Positions 6,938 to 14,822 of a stretch of 64,000 bases of DNA are shown piece after piece. Source of the stretch: Streptomyces niphimycinicus (GTDB lineage Bacteria > Actinomycetota > Actinomycetes > Streptomycetales > Streptomycetaceae); contig NZ_JAHLEM010000001.1 in assembly GCF_018883605.1 (NCBI RefSeq), positions 23,777-87,776 on the forward strand. Direction: 5' to 3'. Both the position numbers and the translations under genes were made by a program. The notes under the pieces are model-generated. The model worked only from the letters and a program-made list of their open reading frames with translations, was not told where the DNA came from and ran no database searches. Each line of letters begins with the position of its first letter. Within the stretch, counting starts at the first letter, position 1.

Positions 6938-9298
6938 GTGATCAGCCACCATGCCTACGCCGTCGAGCCGTGGTGTCTGCGCGAGACCGAGCTCAACCTG
7001 GACGTCCTCGCGCAGAGTGAATCCGTGTTCTCCGTGTCCAACGGGCATGTCGGCTGGCGCGGCAACCTCGACGAGGGCGAGCCGCACGCCCTCCCCGGCA
7101 GCTATCTCAACGGTGTGCACGAGCAGCATCCGCTGCCGTACGCGGAAGGCGGCTACGGGTTCCCCGAGTCCGGCCAGACCGTGATCAACGTGACCAACGG
7201 CAAGCTCATCCGGCTGCTGGTCGACGACGAACCGTTCGACTTGCGCTACGGGCGGTTGCGTTCGCATGAGCGCGTGCTCGATCTGCGCACCGGCCTGCTC
7301 CACCGCGTCTGCGAGTGGACATCGCCGGTCGGCAGGACGGTACGGGTGCGCTCCACCCGGCTGGTCTCCTTCACCCAGCGCGCCATCGCCGCGGTCGCCT
7401 ACGAAGTGGAGCCGGTGGACGCCCGGACGAACGTGGTCGTCCAGTCGGAGCTGGTCGCCAATGAGCAACTGCCCGCGCTCAGCGGCGATCCCCGGGTCGC
7501 CGCAGCCCTGAAGTCGTGCCTTCGGCCCGAGGAGCACGCCGCGGTCGATACGCGGTTGCGCCTGGTGCACCACACGGCGGCGAGCGATCAGCGGATCGGG
7601 GCCGCGGCCGACCATGTGGTGCGGGGCCCCGGCTCCACCCGCAGTTCCAGCGAGAGCGCGAATGACGTGAGCCGCTTCACCGTCACCGCGGTCCTGGACC
7701 CCGGCGAGACGCTGCGCATCGAGAAGTTCGTCTCCTACGGCTGGTCCGGGATCCGCTCGCTGCCGGCCATCCGGGACCAGGTCGAGGCCGCGCTCACCGG
7801 TGCGCGCGACACCGGCTGGCAGGGCCTGGTCGACCAGCAGCGCGAGTATCTCGACGGCTTCTGGCGCCATGCCGATATCGAGGTCGACGGCGACGCGGAA
7901 ATCCAGCAGGCCGTCCGCTTCGCCCTCTTCCATGTGCTTCAGGCGGGCAGCCGGGCCGAACAGCGGTCGATCCCGGCCAAGGGCCTGACCGGCTCCGGAT
8001 ACGACGGACACGCCTTCTGGGACACCGAGACATTCGTTCTGCCACTGCTCACCTACGCCTCGCCGAACTGCGTCGCCGAGGCCCTGCACTGGCGGCAGAA
8101 CACCCTGCCCGCGGCGCGGGTGCGTGCCCAGCAGCTAGGACTGCGGGGTGCGGTCTTCCCGTGGCGCACGATCGACGGTGCGGAATGCTCCGGGTACTGG
8201 CCGGCCGGAACCGCGGCCTTCCATATCAACGCGGATATCGCCGCCGCCGTCGTGCGCTACATCTGGGCCAGCGGCGACACCGACTTCGAACGGCGCACCG
8301 GTGTGGAACTGCTGGTGGAGACGGCCCGGCTATGGCGTTCCCTCGGCCATCACGACTCCGGGGGCCGCTTTCACATCGATGGTGTCACCGGCCCCGACGA
8401 GTACAGCGCGCTCGGACACGACAACGCCTACACCAACCTCATGGCCCGGGCGAATCTGCTGGCCGCCGCCGATGTGGCCGAGCGCCATACGGAGCGGGCC
8501 GCGGCGCTCGGTGTCGACAAGGAGGAGACCGCCGGATGGCGTGACGCGGCCAAGGCGATGTCCGTGCCGTATGTGAGTGCGCTGGGCCTGCACGAGCAGT
8601 CGGCGGGCTACACCGCCCTCGACGTATGGGATTTCAAGAACACGCCGCCCGAGCTGTACCCGCTGATGCTGCACTTCCCGTACTTCGACTTGTACCGGAA
8701 GCAGGTGGTCAAACAGGCGGACCTGGTACTGGCGATGTATCTGTGCGGCGATGCCTTCGAAGCCGACCAGAAGGCGCGCAACTTCGCCTACTACGAGCCG
8801 CTGACCGTCCGGGACTCCTCGCTGTCGGCCTGTGTCCAGTGTGTGATGGCCGCCGAAGTGGGCCATGTGCGGCTCGCCTTCGACTACCTGGGCGAGGCCG
8901 CGCTGATGGACCTCGCGGATCTGGAGAAGAACACCCGCGACGGCCTGCACATCGCCTCCCTGGCAGGCACCTGGGTAGGGCTGGTCGCCGGCTTCGGCGG
9001 TATGCGCGACCACGGGGACGTCCTGTACTTCGCGCCCAGGCTTCCCGAAAGCCTCAACCGGCTGGCGTTCTCCGTGCTGATCCGGCAGCGCTGTCTGCGG
9101 GTCGACATCACGGGCTCGCAGGTCACCTACACCTTGCGGGACGGCGAGCCGCTCCGGATCAGCCACGGCGGCGAGGTCATCACCCTGTCCAAGGGCACAC
9201 CCCAGACCCGCCCCGTCGAGCCACCGACCGCCCTGCCCGAACCCGCCCAGCCACCGGGCAGACGCCCCGAACCACGCCGCTGGCCGCGCCGGCGCTAG
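6938..9298 (+). CDS. Glycoside hydrolase family 65 protein (disaccharide phosphorylase or hydrolase)
   Basis: A 786-residue protein of normal length for GH65 (kojibiose, maltose, trehalose or nigerose phosphorylases and related hydrolases). The N-terminal beta-sandwich runs to about residue 270. The (alpha/alpha)6 barrel carries GHAFWDTETFVLPLL and the catalytic-acid motif VTGPDEY, with Glu488 as the general acid. RNFAYYEP and the HIASLAGTW segment toward the C-terminus are also typical. The last 35 residues are a Pro/Arg-rich tail. No signal peptide is seen, so it acts in the cytoplasm on an imported or storage disaccharide. GTG 6938 is preceded by TTGGAGG at 6924-6930. Which glycosidic bond it cleaves cannot be told. 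Confidence 0.9.
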   Translation: MISHHAYAVEPWCLRETELNLDVLAQSESVFSVSNGHVGWRGNLDEGEPHALPGSYLNGVHEQHPLPYAEGGYGFPESGQTVINVTNGKLIRLLVDDEPFDLRYGRLRSHERVLDLRTGLLHRVCEWTSPVGRTVRVRSTRLVSFTQRAIAAVAYEVEPVDARTNVVVQSELVANEQLPALSGDPRVAAALKSCLRPEEHAAVDTRLRLVHHTAASDQRIGAAADHVVRGPGSTRSSSESANDVSRFTVTAVLDPGETLRIEKFVSYGWSGIRSLPAIRDQVEAALTGARDTGWQGLVDQQREYLDGFWRHADIEVDGDAEIQQAVRFALFHVLQAGSRAEQRSIPAKGLTGSGYDGHAFWDTETFVLPLLTYASPNCVAEALHWRQNTLPAARVRAQQLGLRGAVFPWRTIDGAECSGYWPAGTAAFHINADIAAAVVRYIWASGDTDFERRTGVELLVETARLWRSLGHHDSGGRFHIDGVTGPDEYSALGHDNAYTNLMARANLLAAADVAERHTERAAALGVDKEETAGWRDAAKAMSVPYVSALGLHEQSAGYTALDVWDFKNTPPELYPLMLHFPYFDLYRKQVVKQADLVLAMYLCGDAFEADQKARNFAYYEPLTVRDSSLSACVQCVMAAEVGHVRLAFDYLGEAALMDLADLEKNTRDGLHIASLAGTWVGLVAGFGGMRDHGDVLYFAPRLPESLNRLAFSVLIRQRCLRVDITGSQVTYTLRDGEPLRISHGGEVITLSKGTPQTRPVEPPTALPEPAQPPGRRPEPRRWPRRR

Positions 9299-9441
9299 GC
9301 CCTGTCCGGCGGATCTTCGCGGGCCCGCGACGCCTGGCACGGCACCTCGCCGCGTTGTCGGCCGGGGGCCAGGGCAGTCCACTCCTGGGCCTCCCATTCG
9401 CTTGCCGCTTTGATGGGATTGCCGAGCCACGCCCGGGTACC

Positions 9442-9660
9442 GTGGAGGCGAAAATCGCAGTAGGGCATCTGGAAGCAGCATGCGCTACCTGGCACAGCGC
9501 ACTCGACGATTACCCGCTGGTCCAATCAGGGAGGGCTGATCAGCGGATGCAGAACATGCAGAGCATGCTGCAACTGATCAAACCGCATCTGAAGAATCAT
9601 GCTGCCCGCGACCTGAACGACCGCGCACGCATGGTCATGCCTGCCTCGCTGCCGGCCTGA
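9442..9660 (+). pseudogene. C-terminal fragment of a Streptomyces helix-turn-helix/TPR regulator
   Basis: An open frame from GTG 9442 to the stop at 9660 (72 residues) contains ACATWHSALDDYPLVQSGRA and ends PHLKNHAARDLNDRARM. This resembles the last 60-70 residues of the large Streptomyces regulators that end in TPR-like helices; no DNA-binding domain is present. No ribosome site precedes it, and sequence upstream to the GH65 stop has no further match. I read it as a tail left after loss of the rest of a gene. A short genuine protein is possible but less likely. Confidence 0.4.
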
Positions 9661-9762
9661 GGAGTGCGCACGTCCCGTTCGGATCGTGCTGGCACTGGCG
9701 GGGCGCGGAGCCGGACACCCGAGGCACGCACATCCGGTTCGCGGCGGTGGCTCGGGGAAGGG

Positions 9763-9782
9763 TGACGACGGCACTGTCGTCA
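9763..9782. repeat. Short inverted repeat between the regulator fragment and the GH97 remnant
   Basis: TGACGAC (9763-9769) and GTCGTCA (9776-9782) form a perfect 7-bp hairpin with a 6-nt loop, in the 213 bp between the two remnants. It may be a weak terminator or an operator; nothing else is recognisable in this interval. Confidence 0.3.
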
Positions 9783-9873
9783 TCGCACCCCGCACCATGG
9801 AACAAGCCCCCGCATCCGACAGGACGTATCCCGTCTGTTGTGCACGACCCGGTCAGCCTTGATGGAGGGTGAA

Positions 9874-10422
9874 GTGGTCAGCAAGCCAGGCCGTCGTACG
9901 GTTCTTGGCGCCACCGCCGGCGCCGCACTCACCGGGGTGTTCAGCGCCCCCGCCGGCGCCGCCTCATTCGCCGAGGCGTCCGGGCACGTCACGGTCCACT
10001 CGCCGAATGGCCGGTTGCGGGTGACCGTTCTGACGGCGAGCGGGGGTCTTCGGTATCAGGTCGTGCGTGATGGCCGGGTGCTGGTCGGGCCCTCCGGGCT
10101 CCGGCTCGACCTGGGCGGGCGGCCGTCGCTCACCAGTGGGCTGGTGGTGGAATCCTTCAAGCGCAGGACGATCGAGGAGTCGTGGCGTCCGGTGTGGGGT
10201 CCGGACGCGCTCGTCCGCAACCATGCCAGGGAGTGCGTGGTGCGGACCGTGCAGTCGGCGAGTGGGATACGGCTGGACCTGGTCGTCCGGGTCCTCGACG
10301 ACCACGACAACCCGCTGCCGATCGATGTCCGGACCACAACGGTGCGATCGTCCACGGTGCTCACACTGCGACTCGTCGCGGGCGGCGGCACCGCGATCCG
10401 CTTGCGCCCCGCGCAGTATTAG
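9874..10422 (+). pseudogene. Internally deleted glycoside hydrolase family 97 gene
   Basis: The 182-residue frame starts at GTG 9874, shortly after GGAGGG. It has a twin-arginine-like signal peptide (GRRTVLGATAGAALTG, then an Ala-rich cleavage region). Residues 40-140 match the N-terminal beta-sandwich of GH97 (SPNGRLRVTV, LRYQVVRDGRVLVGPSGL, ESWRPVWG). The last 36 residues (TTTVRSSTVLTLRLVAGGG) match the extreme C-terminus of the same family. The catalytic barrel of about 400 residues between them is absent, and the junction, near VLDDHDNPLPI, is in frame. The product would be an exported protein without catalytic residues, so the gene is best called a deletion pseudogene. It is convergent with the GntR gene. 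Confidence 0.65.
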
Positions 10423-10426
10423 CAAA

Positions 10427-10455
10427 CGGTGCTGGCCGAGACTCGGCCAGCACCG
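10427..10455. terminator. Bidirectional terminator between convergent GH97 remnant and GntR gene
   Basis: A perfect 14-bp inverted repeat (CGGTGCTGGCCGAG and its complement) around a single central A at 10441. It lies five bases after the GH97-remnant stop and about 50 bp from the end of the convergent GntR gene, the position expected for a shared rho-independent hairpin. Confidence 0.8.
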
Positions 10456-10505
10456 GCCGGGAGGGGACCGCACAGGCTGACGACGGGCCGCCCCCGGGGT
10501 AGCTC

Positions 10506-11147
10506 TCAGTCCTTGAAGTGCTCCAGGATCCGGTGCATCCCGCTGTTCCAGTTCTCCTTGAGCGCCGCCACGGCCGCGTCGATGTCGCCGCGCTGTAGGC
10601 ACTCCGCGATCCGCTCATGCTCCACGGCGGAGCGCTCCAGGGTGTCCGTGTCGCCGAGGGCCACCCGCTCGTAGCGGTGCATCGTCACCTTCATCGAGGT
10701 GATCAGCTTCATCAGCCGGTCGTTGGTGCAGCCCGACAGGAGCAGGTCGTGCCACGCGTCGTCGTAACGCTCTATGACGTCGTGCGGCGCCTGCGGCGCG
10801 GAGAAGGCCCGTGCCTCCTCGAGGAGACGGGGAGCCGTCGCCCGCAGCCGCTCCGGATCGCTGGACTCCAGGGCCAGTGCCTCCAGCGCCGCCACGATCG
10901 CGGTCAGATCGCGGAACTCCTGCGCGCTCAGCGGCGTGAACCGGAAGCCCTTGCCACGGTCGCTGGTGATGACGCCCTCGCGCTCAAGCGTGATCAGTGC
11001 CTCGCGCAGCGGAGTGCGGCTGACTCCGAGTTCGGTGGCGAGCTGTCCCTCGTTGATCGGCTCGTTGGTCGCGATGGTGCCGCGCCCGAGGCGCTTGATC
11101 AGTTCCTCCTTGACCTGTTCGCGCAGCGGGCGGTTCTCGATTGGCAT
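10506..11147 (-). CDS. GntR family regulator, FCD subfamily
   Basis: A 213-residue protein. Residues 1-70 are a winged helix of GntR type (REQVKEELIKRL, then ELGVSRTPLREALITLEREG). The rest is the all-helical FCD effector domain, with conserved Asp and His positions (ERYDDAWHDLLL, HERIAECLQRGD) that bind metal and carboxylate ligands in this subfamily. It is the last gene of the leftward operon that begins with the split glycine dehydrogenase, 49 bp after the SDR gene. The likely target is the palindromic region at 16294-16327 between the two divergent operons. Ligand unknown; small organic acids are usual. Confidence 0.9.
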   Translation of the reverse strand: MPIENRPLREQVKEELIKRLGRGTIATNEPINEGQLATELGVSRTPLREALITLEREGVITSDRGKGFRFTPLSAQEFRDLTAIVAALEALALESSDPERLRATAPRLLEEARAFSAPQAPHDVIERYDDAWHDLLLSGCTNDRLMKLITSMKVTMHRYERVALGDTDTLERSAVEHERIAECLQRGDIDAAVAALKENWNSGMHRILEHFKD

Positions 11148-11196
11148 GTGGGGGAGCCCTCCTCTTCCGTCCGGTCGATTATCCGTTACCGGCGAG

Positions 11197-11943
11197 TCAC
11201 GCGGTACCGGCTCCGTCGACCGGGATGATCGCCCCGCTCGTGAACGACGACGCGTCGGACGCGAGGAAGGCCACGGTCTGTGCGATGTCCCTCGGCTGCC
11301 CGATCCGGCCGAGGGGCCGGTCGGCGGCGTCGGCGTAGAACGCGTCGGAACTCTCGCCGAGCTGCCGGGCCTCCTCGGCGAGCATGCCGGTGGCCGTGTC
11401 GCCGGGGCACACGCAGTTGACGCGGATGTTGTCGGGACCGTGGTCGATGGCCATGGCGCGGGTCATATTGACGACGGCGCTCTTGGAGGCGCAGTACGAG
11501 ACGGCGCGTCGGCCGCCCGAAATGCCCCATCCGGAGCCGGTGTTGATGATCGAGCCGCCGCCCTGCGCGGCCATGCCCGGTATCACCAGGCGGCTCATCA
11601 GCATGATGGAGCGGACGTTCACGGCCATCACCAGGTCCCAGTCGTCCTCGGTGATCTCGCAGACGGTGGAGCGGCGGATGATGCCGGCGTTGTTGAACAG
11701 CACGTCGGCGTCGCCGAAGTACTCCCGCGCGGCGGCGGCCACGGACTCGCAGTCCTCGCGTCGCGAGACGTCGCAGCGGACGAAGACGCCGCCGGTGTCC
11801 TTGGCGGTCTGCTCGCCGCCGTCCGTGTCGATGTCGGCGATGACGACGCGGGCGCCCAGTTCGGCGAGGACATGAGCGGTGGCCCGGCCGATACCGGTGG
11901 CTCCGCCGGTGACGATGGCACGTTTGCCGTTGAGAGTGATCAT
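11197..11943 (-). CDS. SDR family oxidoreductase (2-deoxy-gluconate/acyl-carrier type dehydrogenase)
   Basis: A 248-residue classical short-chain dehydrogenase: VTGGATGIGRAT (cofactor loop), VIADID (acidic end of beta-2, suggesting NAD), FNNAG, NTGSGWG with the catalytic Ser, and YCASK with the catalytic Tyr and Lys. The C-terminal PVDGAGTA is also typical. AAAGGA lies about 7 nt before ATG 11943. It sits between the AcoX-like gene and the GntR gene in one leftward operon and presumably oxidises or reduces a pathway intermediate. The substrate is unknown. Confidence 0.9.
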   Translation of the reverse strand: MITLNGKRAIVTGGATGIGRATAHVLAELGARVVIADIDTDGGEQTAKDTGGVFVRCDVSRREDCESVAAAAREYFGDADVLFNNAGIIRRSTVCEITEDDWDLVMAVNVRSIMLMSRLVIPGMAAQGGGSIINTGSGWGISGGRRAVSYCASKSAVVNMTRAMAIDHGPDNIRVNCVCPGDTATGMLAEEARQLGESSDAFYADAADRPLGRIGQPRDIAQTVAFLASDASSFTSGAIIPVDGAGTA

Positions 11944-12024
11944 GAGGGTTCCTTTACCGGGTTGGGGCGCGGTTCAGGCGCTCGGACGGTCGGGCACTTC
12001 AGGGGGTCGGGCGGTTCGGGCGGT

Positions 12025-13233
12025 TCAGGTGGTCAGGCGGTACAGCGACGTGCGGCGGCGGCCGGTGATGACGGGCAGATGGCCCGCCAGTTCGGCATCC
12101 AGCGCCTCGTCGCCCGTGTCGAGGAGGAGAGGGCGGCCGCCCAAGGACGCCAGCTTCTGTTCGGTGCACAGCACGAGCAGCCGTTCCCGGCCGCCCGCCG
12201 CGCGCAGGACCCGCGGCGAGATCTGCTGGTTGCCGCGGCCGAGGAGAAAGCCCTGGCCGCCGATGGGAGAGAGGCCGATCCAGCACGGCCCCGCCGCGAG
12301 GAGGGCGTCCTCTCCCCCGTCGCGCAGAACGACCTCCGTGGGGTGACCGGGCCGCAGCGCGAGCACGTCGACGCCGGTGAGGGAGACATCGGCCCCCAGC
12401 GCGGCGGCGACGGCGCGGGTGGTACTGCCCGGGCCGAGTGCCAGCAGTCCGTCGCCGACACGCTCGGCGACCTCGGCCGCGATGCCGCCGACCGCCTCCG
12501 GCGCACCGGCCGTGCTGCCGGTCTTGCGCTGCTGGACGCGCACGGGCACGTCGGGCACGGGGAGCCAGCCGTAGAGTCGGGAGGCGACGCGTCCGGCACG
12601 CAGTTCATCCTCGTCCCGGTCCATCACTTCGGCGTCGCGCAGGCGTACGGAGCCGGAGCGGGCGAGCCACGCGGCGGCGACCTGGCCCGCCGCGCGCGGG
12701 CTGACGCCGAACACGGCCGAGTGCATCTTGACGCCGGTCGGCACCCCGAGCACCGGGCAGTGCACCCCGTCGAGCGCGGTGAGCACATCCCGGGCGGTAC
12801 CGTCGCCGCCGGCCAGGAGCAGCAGGTCGACTCCCTCGGCGACGACGGCGCGCACGGCGGCGAGGGTGTCCTCGGCCGAGGTCTCGTCCCCGGCCCCCGG
12901 GACGTACACGACCCGCGCTGTCAGCCCGGCCGCGGCGACGGAGTCGGCCCCCATGGCTCCGGCGGCGGTGACGACTTCCGGTTCCGCGACCGCGCCACCC
13001 AGCGCACCGGCACCAGCACCGGCACCGGCACCAGCACCAGCACCAGCACCGACGCCCGATCCCGCCCGCAGCTCACGCAGCTCACGCAGTGCCGCGGCCG
13101 CCCGTTCCCCCGCCAGGGCCCTCGCGCCCAGGGCGAGGGCGCGGTGGCGGCGCTCCCGGCCGTCGGTGCCGCCCAGGCCCACCCGGCCGCCGAGTCCGGC
13201 GACCGGGTTGACCACCAGGCCGATCCTGGTCAA
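12025..13233 (-). CDS. ATP-NAD kinase family protein (AcoX-like)
   Basis: A 402-residue protein. It starts MTRIGLVVNPVAGLGG, as AcoX/ATP-NAD kinase-like proteins do, and has the diagnostic LLLAGGDGTARDV motif with the GGDGT of the NAD-kinase/diacylglycerol-kinase fold. VLGVPTGVKMHSAVF and LALGPGSTT follow. The start is TTG 13233, whose TTGA overlaps the stop of the preceding gene by four bases, implying translational coupling. Residues about 60-77 are a Gly-Ala dipeptide run encoded by hexamer repeats at 13003-13052, an unusual insertion between the first strand and the nucleotide-binding core. AcoX-like proteins often sit in catabolic operons, and their true reaction is not settled. Confidence 0.8.
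   Translation of the reverse strand: MTRIGLVVNPVAGLGGRVGLGGTDGRERRHRALALGARALAGERAAAALRELRELRAGSGVGAGAGAGAGAGAGAGALGGAVAEPEVVTAAGAMGADSVAAAGLTARVVYVPGAGDETSAEDTLAAVRAVVAEGVDLLLLAGGDGTARDVLTALDGVHCPVLGVPTGVKMHSAVFGVSPRAAGQVAAAWLARSGSVRLRDAEVMDRDEDELRAGRVASRLYGWLPVPDVPVRVQQRKTGSTAGAPEAVGGIAAEVAERVGDGLLALGPGSTTRAVAAALGADVSLTGVDVLALRPGHPTEVVLRDGGEDALLAAGPCWIGLSPIGGQGFLLGRGNQQISPRVLRAAGGRERLLVLCTEQKLASLGGRPLLLDTGDEALDAELAGHLPVITGRRRTSLYRLTT
13003..13052. repeat. GCACCG/GCACCA hexamer array inside the AcoX-like gene
   Basis: About eight hexamers alternating CACCGG and CACCAG encode a Gly-Ala dipeptide run in the ATP-NAD kinase-like protein. Such in-frame hexamer arrays can vary in length by slippage without breaking the reading frame. 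Confidence 0.7.
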
Positions 13234-14822
13234 CGGGTGGCCTCACCAAGGATCTTGCGGCGGTAGGCGCGCCAGGAGACCGCCCAGGTGGCCGGGTCCT
13301 CCAGGGTCTCCGGGCGGATCCGGTGGATGGTCGAACGGTGCGGGGCCGTGCGGACCGTCTCCGGCGACTCGTACGCCTCGCGGGCGATCTCGGTGAGGAT
13401 CGCCACGTACTCGTCGAGGTCGGCGCGGGTGTACGACTCGGTCGGTTCGAGCGTCATCGGCTCGGGGACGAGGTACGGGTGGTGGCTCGTCCAGTAGTGG
13501 GTGCCGAAGTCCGCGGCGCGCAGCCCGATGTCCTCGGAGTGCAGCCCGGTGTCCTCGTGCAGCTTCTGCCAGCTATAGCGGACCTGTTCGACGCGCGGCC
13601 GCCCCTGGGCGTACGGCACCGAGACCCCCGGGATCCGGCGGACCTTGTGGAGCAGGTAGTTGTTGTTGAGGACGGCGGTCTCCGCGGCGGAGCGCAGCCC
13701 CTCCGCGCCGAGCGACATGATCCATGCGTACGCGCGCACGAGGTTCGGCACCACCCCGTAGAACGGCCGCATCTTTCCGATGGACTCGGGCCGGTCGTCG
13801 TCCAGACGGTAGCGCTCGCCGTCGAACTCGACGGTGGGGCGCGGCAGATACGGCGCCAGCTCCTCCGTCACCGCGGACGCGCCGGCCGCCGGTCCGCCGC
13901 AGGCGTGCGGTGTCGAGAACGTCTTGTGCAGATTGAAGTGGCACAGGTCGAACCCGGCCTCGCGGGCGCGGGTGATGCCGAGGATGCCGTTGGCGTTGGC
14001 CTGGTCGTACGAGCACAGGCCGCCCGCCTCGTGCACGATCCGTACGAACTCCTCGATGCGCGGGTTGTAGATGCCCGTGTCCTCGGGGTTGGTGATCAGC
14101 AGCGCGGCCGTGCGCGGTCCGACCGCGGCCTTGAGCGCCTCGATGTCCGGGTAGCCGTCCGCGTCCGGGTGGAGGGTGATGACCTTGAATCCGGCCGTCT
14201 TCGCGCAGGCCGCGTTGGACGGGTGGGAGAAGATCGTCGTGATGACCTCGTCGCGCTGCTCCAGCTCGCCGCGGGCGGCGAAGTACGCGCGGATCATGGC
14301 CACGTTGGTGTAGATCGCGGCCGAACCGGCCGCCGGCTGGAGGGAGACCCGGTCCATGCCGGAGATCTCCTTCAGGAGCAGTTCCAGGCTGTGGATGATG
14401 CCGAGGACGCCCTGGACGGTGTCCTCGTCCTGGAGCGGATGCAGCGCGGCGATGCGCGGGTCACGGACGAACTGGTCGTTGACCTTGGGGCTGTACTTCA
14501 TGGTGCAGGTGCCCTGGCCGACGTCGATGTTGAGGTCGGCGCCCAGGTTCTCCTGCGACAGACGCAGATAGTGGCGCAGGACCTGCTGCTGTGACATCTC
14601 GGGCAGGGCGGGCGGCTCGGCGCGGCGCAGCGCCGGGGGAATCTCCACCGGGGCGATGGCGGGGTCCGGCGCCGGGACAAGGACACCGCGTTCGCCCGGC
14701 GAACCGAGTTCGAAGATCAGCTTCTCGTCCCAGGATGCCTGCTGGAAGCGGCGCAGACGCGGCTTGGGCGCGATCCGCGCGTCCTCGGGCGAGACGGGTG
14801 CGGGGGCGTGGTGGGCGGTCAC
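13230..14822 (-). CDS. gcvPB: Glycine dehydrogenase (decarboxylating) subunit 2
   Basis: A 530-residue fold-type I PLP protein matching the C-terminal half of glycine cleavage P-protein in its split form. Lys300 in the CHFNLHKTFSTPH motif is the PLP Schiff-base lysine, followed by the GGPAAG loop. SQENLGADLNIDVGQGTCTMKYSPK near residue 75-100 and LQPAAGSAA are also characteristic. The start is GTG 14822, overlapping the stop of gcvPA by four bases (GTGA). In the usual system the two P subunits decarboxylate glycine and load aminomethyl on lipoyl GcvH. No gcvH, gcvT or lpd is present here, so the true substrate or acceptor is uncertain. Confidence 0.88.
   Translation of the reverse strand: MTAHHAPAPVSPEDARIAPKPRLRRFQQASWDEKLIFELGSPGERGVLVPAPDPAIAPVEIPPALRRAEPPALPEMSQQQVLRHYLRLSQENLGADLNIDVGQGTCTMKYSPKVNDQFVRDPRIAALHPLQDEDTVQGVLGIIHSLELLLKEISGMDRVSLQPAAGSAAIYTNVAMIRAYFAARGELEQRDEVITTIFSHPSNAACAKTAGFKVITLHPDADGYPDIEALKAAVGPRTAALLITNPEDTGIYNPRIEEFVRIVHEAGGLCSYDQANANGILGITRAREAGFDLCHFNLHKTFSTPHACGGPAAGASAVTEELAPYLPRPTVEFDGERYRLDDDRPESIGKMRPFYGVVPNLVRAYAWIMSLGAEGLRSAAETAVLNNNYLLHKVRRIPGVSVPYAQGRPRVEQVRYSWQKLHEDTGLHSEDIGLRAADFGTHYWTSHHPYLVPEPMTLEPTESYTRADLDEYVAILTEIAREAYESPETVRTAPHRSTIHRIRPETLEDPATWAVSWRAYRRKILGEATR

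Noticed and set aside
12999..13052. Possible intergenic microsatellite
   Set aside because: The hexamers lie within the AcoX-like coding frame and encode Gly-Ala, so this is an intragenic repeat.
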